Origin: an uncultured Bacillota bacterium
GTDB lineage: Bacteria; Bacillota_I; Bacilli_A; RFN20; CAG-449
Direction of reading: 5' to 3'
DNA length: 64,000 bases
NCBI GenBank assembly: GCA_902493275.1
Contig: CABUOQ010000006.1
Location: 4,287 to 68,286, forward strand
The translations under genes were made by a program, and so were the position numbers. The notes below the pieces were generated by a model, which ran no database searches, had not been told where the DNA came from, and saw only the letters and a list, made by a program, of their open reading frames with translations. This document shows, piece by piece, positions 26,826 through 36,494 of this stretch. The stretch's first letter is position 1. The number at the start of each line of letters is the position of its first letter.

Positions 26826-28025
26826 ATGGAAATAAAAACAATTAAAACATCAACAGAGGTATGTCCTAGAGGTAAAAAAATAAGCATTAGTTTACTAGAT
26901 GCTGTTTTATGCTTTTTTTTCTCGCTTTTATTGTTTATAGGAGCTTTTGAAATATACTCTTCAACAAGCTATTATAAGAATTGTGATGCACAAATTAATT
27001 CATATGTTCAATCCATTTCTTCTTTAGTGTCTGATAGTCGTTTGAGTTATGTTTATGTAGATAAAAATAATAGTACATTAATGAAAAATCCGGATGAAAT
27101 ATCATATGAATTCACTTTAAATCTAATCTATCAAAAAGCAATCCTTATTGATAATGACAAGTATGTAAATATGGATAAATTTAGTAATCTAGAAGATGAT
27201 AAAGATTATGACATATTGAGTTTTTATTACGGAGATTATTATCATAATAATTCAGATAAATATAGTAATTACAATTCTGAAAAAAACCTTAGTTATTTTC
27301 AAAATAAATTTTTAAATAGCATTAATAATAAAGAATATAATTATCTTGTGTTAGAAGATAATAAATTTAGTCTAACTAATAAATATGTAGAAGATTATTT
27401 AAAACACTTAGATGGAAATAAACAAGCTTCAATTTCATTTTTTTCATCTATAAATGAAGCGTATAATGAAATATTAAATGACACAATTGAAGATTATATG
27501 ATCAATTTTGTGCCATATGCTAGTTTAGAAAAACAATATAGTCAAATTATTGATAAACAAAATCAAGAATTATTATCATTGCTTTTATTCACTTTTTTCT
27601 TAGCAGTAATGATTCTTTATTTTGTTATTCCACTTATATTTAAAGATGGTAGAACAATCTTTATGAAAGTTTTTAAAACTAGTTTAATAAGCACGTCATT
27701 AACACCAGTTAAATGGTATCAGATATTAATTAAGGCTATTACTTTATTATTTTTATATCTTTTTATGCCATGTTTTAGTTCAATCATGGTCTTAGGATAT
27801 GTTGAAGGTATTAGTGTTTTGATGACAGATTTCCTTAATATATTTAATTTATTTGCTTTAGCATTATTGATGGTTTTATTTATGATTTGTTCGATATTCT
27901 TTACTTTTTATAAAAAAGATAGCAAGCAAACTTTTTCGGAGTTATTTTCTTTTACAAAAACATATGAAAATAACACGATTGAATTATTAAAAATAGGTGA
28001 TAAAACATTTGAAATAAAAAAATAA
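26826..28025 (+). CDS. RDD-like polytopic membrane protein (copy 1)
   Basis: 399 residues. One N-terminal helix (about 24-45), a hydrophilic ~190-residue extracytoplasmic part, then a helix at ~240-262 and two or three more near 298-370. The loop KWYQILIKAITLLFLYLF is matched by KWYQFIIRKIGDYFFN in the protein at 39412, so the two are paralogues. The pattern (Arg/Asp near TM1, long loop, paired helices) suggests the RDD family, weakly. The gene starts 2 nt after the GH43-like stop. Function unknown. The two copies flank the ABC quartet and the LemA pair. Confidence 0.6.
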   Translation: MEIKTIKTSTEVCPRGKKISISLLDAVLCFFFSLLLFIGAFEIYSSTSYYKNCDAQINSYVQSISSLVSDSRLSYVYVDKNNSTLMKNPDEISYEFTLNLIYQKAILIDNDKYVNMDKFSNLEDDKDYDILSFYYGDYYHNNSDKYSNYNSEKNLSYFQNKFLNSINNKEYNYLVLEDNKFSLTNKYVEDYLKHLDGNKQASISFFSSINEAYNEILNDTIEDYMINFVPYASLEKQYSQIIDKQNQELLSLLLFTFFLAVMILYFVIPLIFKDGRTIFMKVFKTSLISTSLTPVKWYQILIKAITLLFLYLFMPCFSSIMVLGYVEGISVLMTDFLNIFNLFALALLMVLFMICSIFFTFYKKDSKQTFSELFSFTKTYENNTIELLKIGDKTFEIKK

Positions 28026-28098
28026 ATTTTGGCATTGCAATTAATTTTATAATGCTTAAATTATTTTTTTCTGTTTATGAAAAAGACAGACTTTATAT

Positions 28099-28143
28099 TT
28101 GACTTATACTTTGCTTTAGCGTATTCTTTCCTTAAGGGTACAT
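28099..28143 (+). promoter_or_regulatory. Promoter plus shared element upstream of the ABC quartet
   Basis: TTGACT (28099-28104), 17-nt spacer, TATTCT (28122-28127), 4-nt gap, then TTAAGGGTACAT (28132-28143). The identical 12-mer sits at the same distance behind the promoter of the MACPF operon on the minus strand. The element covers the predicted transcription start; the leader to the ATG at 28245 is about 110 nt and otherwise AT-rich. Confidence 0.62.
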
Positions 28144-28244
28144 AATAATTTTTTATATATAATAAATGAGAATATTTTTAATAATGTTAATTTTTATTTA
28201 ATTGTATATAATGAAAAAATCGTAATTTCAGAGGGGTTTATTAA

Positions 28245-30230
28245 ATGATAAAAATTACGGATTTAAATTTCAAATATGAAGGCTCTAATTCGTATGTCTT
28301 TAAAAATTTAAATATCAAATTTCCTAATACAGGTATGTTTTTAATAACTGGTGAATCTGGGTGTGGAAAAACAACTTTATTTAATTTATTAAACGGAGAC
28401 TTAATTTCAGAAGAAGGTAGTATTTCTTTATTAGGTCAAAAATATGAATCTTATGGAAAAGATAAATTAAAAGAATTTATACATAGTAATATAACATACA
28501 TGTTACAAGAAACTAGTTTGGTTGAGAATTTTACGGTTTTTAAAAATCTCCAATTATTAAAAAAATCTGATGATGAAGTTAATAAAATAATAAAAGATCT
28601 AAATTTATCTAATTTAAAAAACAGAAAATGTGCTAAATTGTCTTCTGGTCAAAGACAGAGAGTGGCCTTTGCTTGCTCGATATTAAATTGCAAACAGGTG
28701 TTATTATTAGATGAAGCAACAGCTAATCTTGATGAAGAAAATAAAGATCTATTTTTTAATTATTTAAAGAAGATATCGGATAAAGTATTAGTGTTATGTA
28801 TTTCTCATGAGATACAGTTATATAAAAAATATGTTGATGGAATTGTAGATTTAAATCATAAAGAAAGGGTATATGATTTTAGCATTTCTCAAAACGAAGA
28901 ATTAACACCTTTAAAACATAATCCTAAAAAGAAAATTCTTTTTTGGAAAAACGTTTTTTCGTTTTCTAAAAATATTTTATTGCGTAGCTTTTTATTTTTA
29001 TTAACCATGACAATTTTCACTATTTCATGTATAGGTATTTATAAGGGAAATGATCGTGTCTATGAAAATGTGGTGATTTCTAATGAATATATTAATGATG
29101 ATAATCAACTAGCAGTAGATTTATCGATGAAAGATACAAAGAATGTATTAAAGCGTGGCGAAACATATGAAAAGAAAATATATATGAATAAATATATAGA
29201 TTTCAATGAGATGTTTGATTATCCTAATGATCTTCCATTTTATGATTTAACGATTGATAATAAAAAAGATATTAATGATATCTATGGTAGAAATAAAACT
29301 GCCATCAATGAGATAACTATTGGTATTAATACTGAAATAATATCGGGTTATACAAGCATAAGGGATTTTGAATATTTAATAGATACTAAGGTGACATTTA
29401 TTCCTACTAAGGATGAATTTGTGATTACAGGTATATATGAATCAAAAGTGGATACGATAAATATAGATTATGAAGAGTTAAATTTAAAATGTTATAATAT
29501 TGATACTAATAAATTAAAAAGAAATATTTTAAAAGAGTTCGATTCTATTAAAGTTATTAAAATTCCTGAAGCAGATATTATTAGCAGTTTTAAGTTTGAT
29601 TATTTATATTGTAAAAGCGAAGATAAAGAAATTGATGTTTCTAATGCGAGTTTTAAGATAGATTCCAATGTAGAGGGAAATATTTGCTATATAGATGGCG
29701 AGTATTTAAAAAATGTAATTTATGAATCAAATCTAAAAACCATCGTTACATATAGTTCTGAATATTTGATGAATTTAGATATTCGTTCATCAAAAATAGC
29801 TGCGACTAATAACAGTTCAATTTGGTATCCTTTATACAGTACTCAATTTAAAAATTTTGTATCTTTTATTGAATTTATATGCATTGGATTTATGATTTGC
29901 CTCGTTTGTGAATTGTTTTATTTCTTTTTTGAAAATGGAATGCGCAAAGATTTGAAGTTGATGAAAAGCTATGATTATACAGATAGATCAATTAAAGTGT
30001 TTAAAGGCAAATATCATATCATATGTTATGCGATATCATTCATCCTATTATTTTTGGTGGCTAGTATTTTACATTTAATTAATAAAATTAAATATCCGGG
30101 TAGCGCTTTGGCTTTAACCCCATACTTAAATATAGTGGGTTATTTATTTATTTCATTAGTCGTTGTTGTTTGTTTAAATACACTCATCTCTTTTATCAAA
30201 AGGAGAATAAATTATGATTCAAATAATTAA
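28245..30230 (+). CDS. ABC transporter ATPase-permease fusion, A-type (pair 1)
   Basis: 661 residues, ribosome site GAGGGG. The ATPase domain is canonical: Walker A GESGCGKTT (36-44), Q-loop MLQETS, signature LSSGQRQRV, Walker B LLLDEATANLD, H-loop SHE. TM1 near 245-265 leads to a ~290-residue extracytoplasmic domain with EITIGIN and ITGIYES, then three C-terminal helices. MacB-like topology. Its pair is the next gene, which overlaps it by 17 nt. It begins the four-gene cluster and carries the shared upstream element. Likely an extruder or mechanotransmitter at the envelope; substrate unknown. Confidence 0.88.
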   Translation: MIKITDLNFKYEGSNSYVFKNLNIKFPNTGMFLITGESGCGKTTLFNLLNGDLISEEGSISLLGQKYESYGKDKLKEFIHSNITYMLQETSLVENFTVFKNLQLLKKSDDEVNKIIKDLNLSNLKNRKCAKLSSGQRQRVAFACSILNCKQVLLLDEATANLDEENKDLFFNYLKKISDKVLVLCISHEIQLYKKYVDGIVDLNHKERVYDFSISQNEELTPLKHNPKKKILFWKNVFSFSKNILLRSFLFLLTMTIFTISCIGIYKGNDRVYENVVISNEYINDDNQLAVDLSMKDTKNVLKRGETYEKKIYMNKYIDFNEMFDYPNDLPFYDLTIDNKKDINDIYGRNKTAINEITIGINTEIISGYTSIRDFEYLIDTKVTFIPTKDEFVITGIYESKVDTINIDYEELNLKCYNIDTNKLKRNILKEFDSIKVIKIPEADIISSFKFDYLYCKSEDKEIDVSNASFKIDSNVEGNICYIDGEYLKNVIYESNLKTIVTYSSEYLMNLDIRSSKIAATNNSSIWYPLYSTQFKNFVSFIEFICIGFMICLVCELFYFFFENGMRKDLKLMKSYDYTDRSIKVFKGKYHIICYAISFILLFLVASILHLINKIKYPGSALALTPYLNIVGYLFISLVVVVCLNTLISFIKRRINYDSNN

Positions 30231-32388
30231 TGTAAACAAAAAAATAAAGAATCAAGATTTATTCTCTGATTTAAATTTAATTATTCCAGAAAAAAGAATA
30301 ACGGCTTTCATTGGACAATCGGGAAGCGGAAAGACTACATTGCTTGATATTATTTTTAATCAAACAAAATATCAGGGTAAAGTTGTAATTGATAATGAAA
30401 TATATCATTCAAATACATTGTCAGTTGCTAATAAAGTTTCTTATCAAAGTAATTATGATGTACTTTTTGAGAATGAAACAGTAGATAGAAATTTAAAATT
30501 TGCTTGCCCTAACTTATCAGAAAGTAAAATTATCTATTTTTTAAAACGCTATAATTTAATTAATAGTCGATATAAAAAAATAAAAGAACTATCTGGTGGC
30601 CAAAAACAAACTGTAAAAATATTGCAATGTATATTATCTGATAGCGATTATATGCTTTTTGATGAACCAACAGCTTCATTAGATACTAAATTAATTAAAG
30701 TTTTTAATGAAGATATATTGTCTTTAAGAAATAATAAAGGAATTATTATTGCAACCCACGATGAAAATATAATTAATCTTGCTGATAAAGTGGTAGATTT
30801 AGAAGATCTTCAAGAAGATAAAATTGAAGAAACATCATTTGAAGTTGCTAAACCTAGAAAGGATTATCAAAAACGAAGTATTAATTACAATTTTACAAGA
30901 TTAGTGACCAATTTATTTTCTGTTTTTATGACTATAATTTTTACACTTGTATTCTTTATAAGCCTTTCTAACTCGATGACATTTAGTGAGAATGTTAAGA
31001 TTGGAGAAGATGAAATAGTATTTCAAAATATTTATTCTAATGATTATTATCTTACACCTAACGAGGCATATAAATTATTTAATGAATGTGATGCCATTGA
31101 TGAATTTGCTAATACGATAGATTGTACGGATACCGTTAAATTCTTAGATTCAAATATCACGTGTAATTATTTGCCGATAGATGGATATTCACAAGAGAAT
31201 AATTTAAAAAAAATACCTTTAAAAACGACGAGTAAAATTCAACAAGGAAAAAACGGAAAAACTATTAAAAATGATGTTCAAATTATTATTTCACAAAAGA
31301 TATATGATGCGATTTGTGAGATAGCAAAAAAAATGAATATAAAAAATATTAGTTTGGATAATCTTGTATTTAATGAATATTTTCATGCGGTTGATGTTTT
31401 TGATGATGAAGATTATAAAATTTCATTTTCTAGAAATTACTATTATTATTCTTTGACACAATCATTTAATAATAACGATTGTTTTTATGATTTTGAATTT
31501 ATTAATGATTATCCTCAAAATGTTGTTAAAAATTATGACATGTATATAAGTGAAGATATTATAAAAATTTTTCAATCGGTCATTAATAGTTTCGATTATG
31601 AAAATAAAACTTTTAAGATAATTGATGAAACCAATAAGATATATGTCCCTGATTTAGAGTTTTATCAATTAATTAAAAAAAATAAAATACATGGTAGCGA
31701 AACAATTGAATTGCCATATGAAAACCAAGTTATAGTTGAAGGTGATAAACCACAACAAGAAAAAGTTTTATGGCCATCTTATTGTAAAGAGAATAACAAT
31801 TTTTCTATGGAACCAAGCTTAATAAGTGGATATTATGAGGATGAATTTTCTTATCGCAGATATATATATAAATTGATAGACAAAACGGACTTTTATCAAA
31901 AAATTAAACCATTTAATTCGATACGTGTTAATGATTTAGAAAAAGCTAAACAATATCTCGATGATAATAATTTTAATTATTTAACTTTTGAAAATAACGT
32001 TGATAGACTTAATGAAATGAGCCATAAATTTGTTACAAGTGGTGTAATTTATATTTTTGGATCGGTATTAGTGGATTTAGTATTTATAATCATAGTCGAA
32101 ATGCTCCATGAACCAAAAATAAAGAGAGAACTATTTTTTGGTCAAGATCAAAGTGTGTTAGCGACAAATGAGTTTAAAGCGCATATATCATCACTTCTTG
32201 TTACCTCAATATCGATAGATGGTTTATTGTTTGGTATATTATTAATATATTCTTTAATAAATAAATTAACTTTAAATTATGCAATTTGGGTTGCGACATA
32301 TATGATTATGAGAATTATAATAGAGATAATCGTTTATTTGATTCAAAAAATGATTGTTGCTAAGAAAAAATATAGGTTTGGAAGATGA
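30214..32388 (+). CDS. ABC transporter ATPase-permease fusion, B-type (pair 1)
   Basis: 724 residues, ribosome site AGGAG. Walker A GQSGSGKTT (34-42), Q-loop VSYQSN, signature LSGGQKQTV, Walker B MLFDEP, D-loop ASLD and ATHDE are present; this is the least degenerate B-type. TM1 near 235-257, a long ectodomain (~260-600) and three C-terminal helices follow. The ectodomain start (LFNECDAIDEF) resembles YLNECPQIKD in the partial gene at 1-1022, linking the two loci. Overlaps both neighbours (17 nt before, ATGA-type after), so stoichiometric translation with pair 1 A-type is likely. Confidence 0.87.
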   Translation: MIQIINVNKKIKNQDLFSDLNLIIPEKRITAFIGQSGSGKTTLLDIIFNQTKYQGKVVIDNEIYHSNTLSVANKVSYQSNYDVLFENETVDRNLKFACPNLSESKIIYFLKRYNLINSRYKKIKELSGGQKQTVKILQCILSDSDYMLFDEPTASLDTKLIKVFNEDILSLRNNKGIIIATHDENIINLADKVVDLEDLQEDKIEETSFEVAKPRKDYQKRSINYNFTRLVTNLFSVFMTIIFTLVFFISLSNSMTFSENVKIGEDEIVFQNIYSNDYYLTPNEAYKLFNECDAIDEFANTIDCTDTVKFLDSNITCNYLPIDGYSQENNLKKIPLKTTSKIQQGKNGKTIKNDVQIIISQKIYDAICEIAKKMNIKNISLDNLVFNEYFHAVDVFDDEDYKISFSRNYYYYSLTQSFNNNDCFYDFEFINDYPQNVVKNYDMYISEDIIKIFQSVINSFDYENKTFKIIDETNKIYVPDLEFYQLIKKNKIHGSETIELPYENQVIVEGDKPQQEKVLWPSYCKENNNFSMEPSLISGYYEDEFSYRRYIYKLIDKTDFYQKIKPFNSIRVNDLEKAKQYLDDNNFNYLTFENNVDRLNEMSHKFVTSGVIYIFGSVLVDLVFIIIVEMLHEPKIKRELFFGQDQSVLATNEFKAHISSLLVTSISIDGLLFGILLIYSLINKLTLNYAIWVATYMIMRIIIEIIVYLIQKMIVAKKKYRFGR

Positions 32389-34331
32389 TAGAATTAAAAA
32401 ACGTTTGTTTTAAATACCCAAATAATGAGGATTTTATTTTACAAGATGTCAATCTTAATTTTAATTCTCATGGTTTCTATTTAATTTCAGGAGCGGTTGG
32501 CTCAGGTAAATCAACTTTATTAAAGCTAATTTTAGGACAAATAAGACCTCAAAAAGGTGATATTTTAATTGATGATATATCATATAATAAAATTGATGCC
32601 CTGAAGCTTATTGAGCATAAAATTGCTTATATAGCTCAAGAGACAACTTTGTTTGATGATTTAACTTGTCTAAATAATCTTTTAATTATAGAGGAAGATT
32701 TGAAAAAAATAGATGATGTTTTAATTAAAGTAAATTTAATAAATAAGAAGAAAACTAAAGTAAAAAAATTATCACAAGGTGAAAGACAAAGACTATGTAT
32801 TGCAAGGGCATTACTTTTAAATAAAGAAATTATTTTGTGCGATGAAATTACTTCAGCATTAGATAAAAAAAATCGTAATAACATTTTAAGTTTATTAAAA
32901 GAACTATCAAAATGTAAACTTGTTTTAGCAATATCACATCAAACTAAGATATATCTACCTTTTTGTGATGTACATTTGGTTTTGCAAAATGGAAATTTTA
33001 CAAATGAAATATTAAACGAAATTAAAGATATAAAATCATCAAACAATATAAAAGATATTAGGATTCAGGAGGATAAGTTAGTTTTACCATATGCCCCTAA
33101 GTTAATTCTTAAGGGTGCATCTTTTGGATTATTGATTTTAGTGGCGTACATATTAATAGTATTTATATGGTTTTATTGGGGACAAAATTCCTCAACGACG
33201 TATCTTGCAGATGAATATGCATATAATCAGGTGGTTTTTAATGGAAGCAAAAGCGCTTTAAGCCAAGAGGCTTTAAATGCAACGTATATAGATAATATAT
33301 ATTATTTTGAAGAAAGAACTTTTAAAAATAACAATTCTGATATTTTTTATTTTAATGAGGAAATTGAAGCAAAATTAGTCGGTCAGTCAATTAGAATTAA
33401 TCCAATAAAAGAATCAAAAATTATTTATGGTAGAAATCGTGAGAAAAAAAATGAAGTAACAATAGGTATTCCTAAATGGTTCGAAAAAAAACTATGGGGA
33501 TCTTTTATTGACACCTATGTTGTTTTAAATGAAGAAAAATTTTATATTACAGGTGTCTATCAATCTTCAAGAAGTTCGTTGGAATTAAACATTGAAATAA
33601 ATGATGATTTACAAGTTTATTTTTCTTCTTATAATAATTCTAATTTTTATAATGAATTTATTGATGAAGTAGCTATTCGACTTCAAGATATCCATGAAGA
33701 TATGATACTTCCTTATAGAATGAGTAAACTTTATTTTAAAATCGGTAATCAATTAAAATGTATATCATTAGCAAATATGCAAATACGCGTTGATAATAAT
33801 AGACCCTTTACAGATATAATTATAAAAAAAGATACCTATAAAGAAATAATTCAAGAAAATATTAATTATAGTACTGCATTTTATAATCAAATCGATGATT
33901 TAAAAACAGATTTACAAAATTCCAATAAATTAATTTATCCGTATTTATTTATGGAATCAACAAGCAAAGGCTTTGATTCTGCATTTACCAAAACCAATAT
34001 GACATTATTAGTTATCTTTGGCGTAGATATTATTATAGGTGTACTATATTTTGTCTTTGTTTTTAAAGATAAAAAGTTTTATCGTCAGCTTAAAGAATTA
34101 AAAGATGTTCTAAATAAAAATATTAAGAATGTAAACGTAAAGAGAAATATTATTATTGAAATGAGTATGTTAATTATTTTTCTGATTGGTGTTTTAATTA
34201 CTCAAATTAAATTGTTATTGCCTTTTACAGATGTGATTTTGTTTTCAATTATTTGTTTATTAAATTATGCTATAATAAAGAGTATATATTCAAATTTATA
34301 TTGGAGAAAAATTTATGATAATAGGATCTAG
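32385..34331 (+). CDS. ABC transporter ATPase-permease fusion, A-type (pair 2)
   Basis: 648 residues. Walker A GAVGSGKST (36-44), Q-loop IAQETT, signature LSQGERQRL, Walker B IILCDEITSALD (Cys before Asp), H-loop SHQ. TM1 near 245-267, ectodomain with EVTIGIP and ITGVYQS, three C-terminal helices. A second copy of the A-type gene, probably from duplication of a pair, since order A-B-A-B is kept. Confidence 0.87.
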   Translation: MIELKNVCFKYPNNEDFILQDVNLNFNSHGFYLISGAVGSGKSTLLKLILGQIRPQKGDILIDDISYNKIDALKLIEHKIAYIAQETTLFDDLTCLNNLLIIEEDLKKIDDVLIKVNLINKKKTKVKKLSQGERQRLCIARALLLNKEIILCDEITSALDKKNRNNILSLLKELSKCKLVLAISHQTKIYLPFCDVHLVLQNGNFTNEILNEIKDIKSSNNIKDIRIQEDKLVLPYAPKLILKGASFGLLILVAYILIVFIWFYWGQNSSTTYLADEYAYNQVVFNGSKSALSQEALNATYIDNIYYFEERTFKNNNSDIFYFNEEIEAKLVGQSIRINPIKESKIIYGRNREKKNEVTIGIPKWFEKKLWGSFIDTYVVLNEEKFYITGVYQSSRSSLELNIEINDDLQVYFSSYNNSNFYNEFIDEVAIRLQDIHEDMILPYRMSKLYFKIGNQLKCISLANMQIRVDNNRPFTDIIIKKDTYKEIIQENINYSTAFYNQIDDLKTDLQNSNKLIYPYLFMESTSKGFDSAFTKTNMTLLVIFGVDIIIGVLYFVFVFKDKKFYRQLKELKDVLNKNIKNVNVKRNIIIEMSMLIIFLIGVLITQIKLLLPFTDVILFSIICLLNYAIIKSIYSNLYWRKIYDNRI

Positions 34332-36396
34332 CATAGAAAAAAAATATAAAGATAATATTGTTTTTAACGATTTTTCTTTTTCAATACCAGATACAGGTAT
34401 AACTATTATAAAGGGTAAAGTTGGTTCAGGAAAAACAACTTTGTTAAATATTATTTGTAATAGAATTAAATATGACGGATGTATAACGATTGATGATAAA
34501 GAATACGTTAATAACTTATCATCTATAAATAAATTATTCTTCTTAACGTATAATGATTTTTTTGATGAATTAACAGTTGAAGAAAACGTTAATTTTTATT
34601 TAAATGATGAGGAGATTTATACGGCTTATGAAATTTTAAATCAAGTTGGTTTGGTTAGTGTAAAGTTTGATACTATTAAATATTTATCTAAAGGTCAAAA
34701 AAATCTAATATGTTTTGCTATTTCTATTGCTCGTAAAGCGAAATATATATTCTTTGATGAAATTAATGCTGGTATAGATGAAAATCATAAAGCAATTATT
34801 ATTGAAATTATAAAGCAAAAAGCAAAAGAAAAGGCGATAATAATCGCCACTCATGATGATAGCTTTTTTGCTATTGCGGATACAATTATTGAAATAGAAG
34901 GTGAAAATGATCAAGAGATTTTTAATCAGCCGACGAAGATAGAATACTTTCAAGGAAAAGAAATTGAAAATAATATATATAAGAAGAATAAAATATCAGT
35001 GATAATTGTAATTATCAATTTTATGTTCATCTTTTTAGGCTTTTTAATAAATAACATTGGTTTTTATTCTTCATCTAACAACAATTGTCTAGATGGTGAA
35101 ATATATATTGTTGATTATAGCAATCCATCATTAGATAAGTACACAAATTATAGCGATAATATTCTATGTGAAAACAAACAATATATGTTGACATTTAAAA
35201 TTTTTAATAAATTTGATTGCTTTATAGAAGAAGATGTTTTTATTCGTAATAAGATTAAAGGTTATGAAAATAAATTACTTGATGATGAAATTGCAATATC
35301 ATCTAATCTATATAAATTAATAATAGAAAAAACTAGAAATTCTTCGTTAAAATATGAAGACATATATTTTAAAAATAGAAAATTATGTGATGTGTTTGAA
35401 AATGAGAAAAATATTATTTGTTTCTCAAATAAAGGTTACTGGAAGTATTTTGGCACAAGAGATTTAGAGATAAATATTTCTGTAATGCAAAATAACGAAT
35501 ATCAAAACTATGATTATTGTTATACTGGCGATGTTTTATTTTTGCATTTGACAAATTATTTTCCGAATAACAAAGGACTTCTTATTCCTGGAGAAAGAAA
35601 GTTAATAGTAAATCCTAAAATTGACATGCAAAGTTTAATAAAAAATATGTATGAAAAATATGAATTAGATTTTTTTCCTTTAAATGGAGATAAAGTTGAA
35701 TTAGTATCAGGAACATATCCAAAAGAAAATAATGAAATTTTATTGCCATCCTTTTTAAGCTCTATGTATATGATTAATTCTAATATAGATGGGTATAGTG
35801 TATCTGGTTTTTATGAAAGTGATATTAAATATGACGATGGAATCATTGATGCCTATGTTAAACCTCAAATATTCTATAAAAATGAAAAAGCAAATGACAT
35901 AATAATTTCTAGTGAAAATGATAAAGATTATCAACAAATTAAAAATCAACTAATTAAGAATGGTGTTTCTTTTGAAGTAAATGAAGATTATTTTGAATTA
36001 TATATTACTCTTAACGAGAATAAAAATAAGTTTTTAATGAGTTTTATGTTAGAGATTGCAAATATTGTTTGTTGCTATTTTATATATACTAAAAAATTAA
36101 AGAAATATTTCCGTTTATGCGTTAATCAAGGAATGGATCTTAATAAATTAAATAAAAGAGAATTAAATAGATATATAAAACTTGTAATGACAACATATGG
36201 ATTGGCATTTGTTATAGAAAATATAGTTATGATATTATTTAGTATAGCCCAATTAGAAGATTTAAATTATTTCATCTTTAATAACTTAATTTGGTTACTC
36301 ATAATAATTACTAGCATATCAGGTTATTTCTTACTGAAACTAATTTTTAGCAAATATTTTAAATATAATAGAATAGATAATAAAGATAGCTTATAG
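34315..36396 (+). CDS. ABC transporter ATPase-permease fusion, B-type with degenerate Q- and D-loops (pair 2)
   Basis: 693 residues. Walker A GKVGSGKTT (34-42) and Walker B IFFDEI are intact. The Q-loop reads FFLTYNDFFDEL without glutamine, the signature is LSKGQKNLI, and the D-loop is AGID. H-loop ATHDD is present. TM1 near 224-246, a long ectodomain, and three C-terminal helices. The missing Q-loop Gln is shared with the partial B-type gene at 1-1022. It overlaps the A-type gene by 17 nt. Best read as the regulatory or non-hydrolysing half of a heterodimer. Confidence 0.86.
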   Translation: MIIGSSIEKKYKDNIVFNDFSFSIPDTGITIIKGKVGSGKTTLLNIICNRIKYDGCITIDDKEYVNNLSSINKLFFLTYNDFFDELTVEENVNFYLNDEEIYTAYEILNQVGLVSVKFDTIKYLSKGQKNLICFAISIARKAKYIFFDEINAGIDENHKAIIIEIIKQKAKEKAIIIATHDDSFFAIADTIIEIEGENDQEIFNQPTKIEYFQGKEIENNIYKKNKISVIIVIINFMFIFLGFLINNIGFYSSSNNNCLDGEIYIVDYSNPSLDKYTNYSDNILCENKQYMLTFKIFNKFDCFIEEDVFIRNKIKGYENKLLDDEIAISSNLYKLIIEKTRNSSLKYEDIYFKNRKLCDVFENEKNIICFSNKGYWKYFGTRDLEINISVMQNNEYQNYDYCYTGDVLFLHLTNYFPNNKGLLIPGERKLIVNPKIDMQSLIKNMYEKYELDFFPLNGDKVELVSGTYPKENNEILLPSFLSSMYMINSNIDGYSVSGFYESDIKYDDGIIDAYVKPQIFYKNEKANDIIISSENDKDYQQIKNQLIKNGVSFEVNEDYFELYITLNENKNKFLMSFMLEIANIVCCYFIYTKKLKKYFRLCVNQGMDLNKLNKRELNRYIKLVMTTYGLAFVIENIVMILFSIAQLEDLNYFIFNNLIWLLIIITSISGYFLLKLIFSKYFKYNRIDNKDSL

Positions 36397-36427
36397 TGAC
36401 AATTAACACTTTAATTCGACATGTTTA

Positions 36428-36457
36428 TTGTTTTCGATAAGTAATATTTGTTATACT
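36428..36457 (+). promoter_or_regulatory. Possible promoter of the LemA operon
   Basis: TTGTTT (36428-36433), 18-nt spacer, TATACT (36452-36457) preceded by TGT, an extended -10. It lies about 38 nt before the ATG at 36495. The bases after it resemble the TTAAGGGTACAT element only weakly. Confidence 0.45.
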
Positions 36458-36494
36458 TAGGACATAAATATTGCTGTTTGCGGAGAAACAAAAA

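Noticed and set aside
28032..28071. Weak hairpin (GCATT/AATGC) followed by a T-run after the first RDD-like gene
   Set aside because: The stem is 5-6 bp and the T-run starts about 9 nt away; not convincing as a terminator.
33106..33117. A near copy of the shared element (TTAAGGGTGCAT) inside the ABC gene at 32385
   Set aside because: It lies in coding sequence, has one mismatch and no -35/-10 with the right spacing before it; most likely chance.
28245..36396. BceAB-type bacitracin resistance transporter
   Set aside because: BceA and BceB are separate proteins and BceB has ten helices with the large domain between TM7 and TM8; here each protein is ATPase + TM1 + ectodomain + three helices, and no BceRS genes are adjacent.
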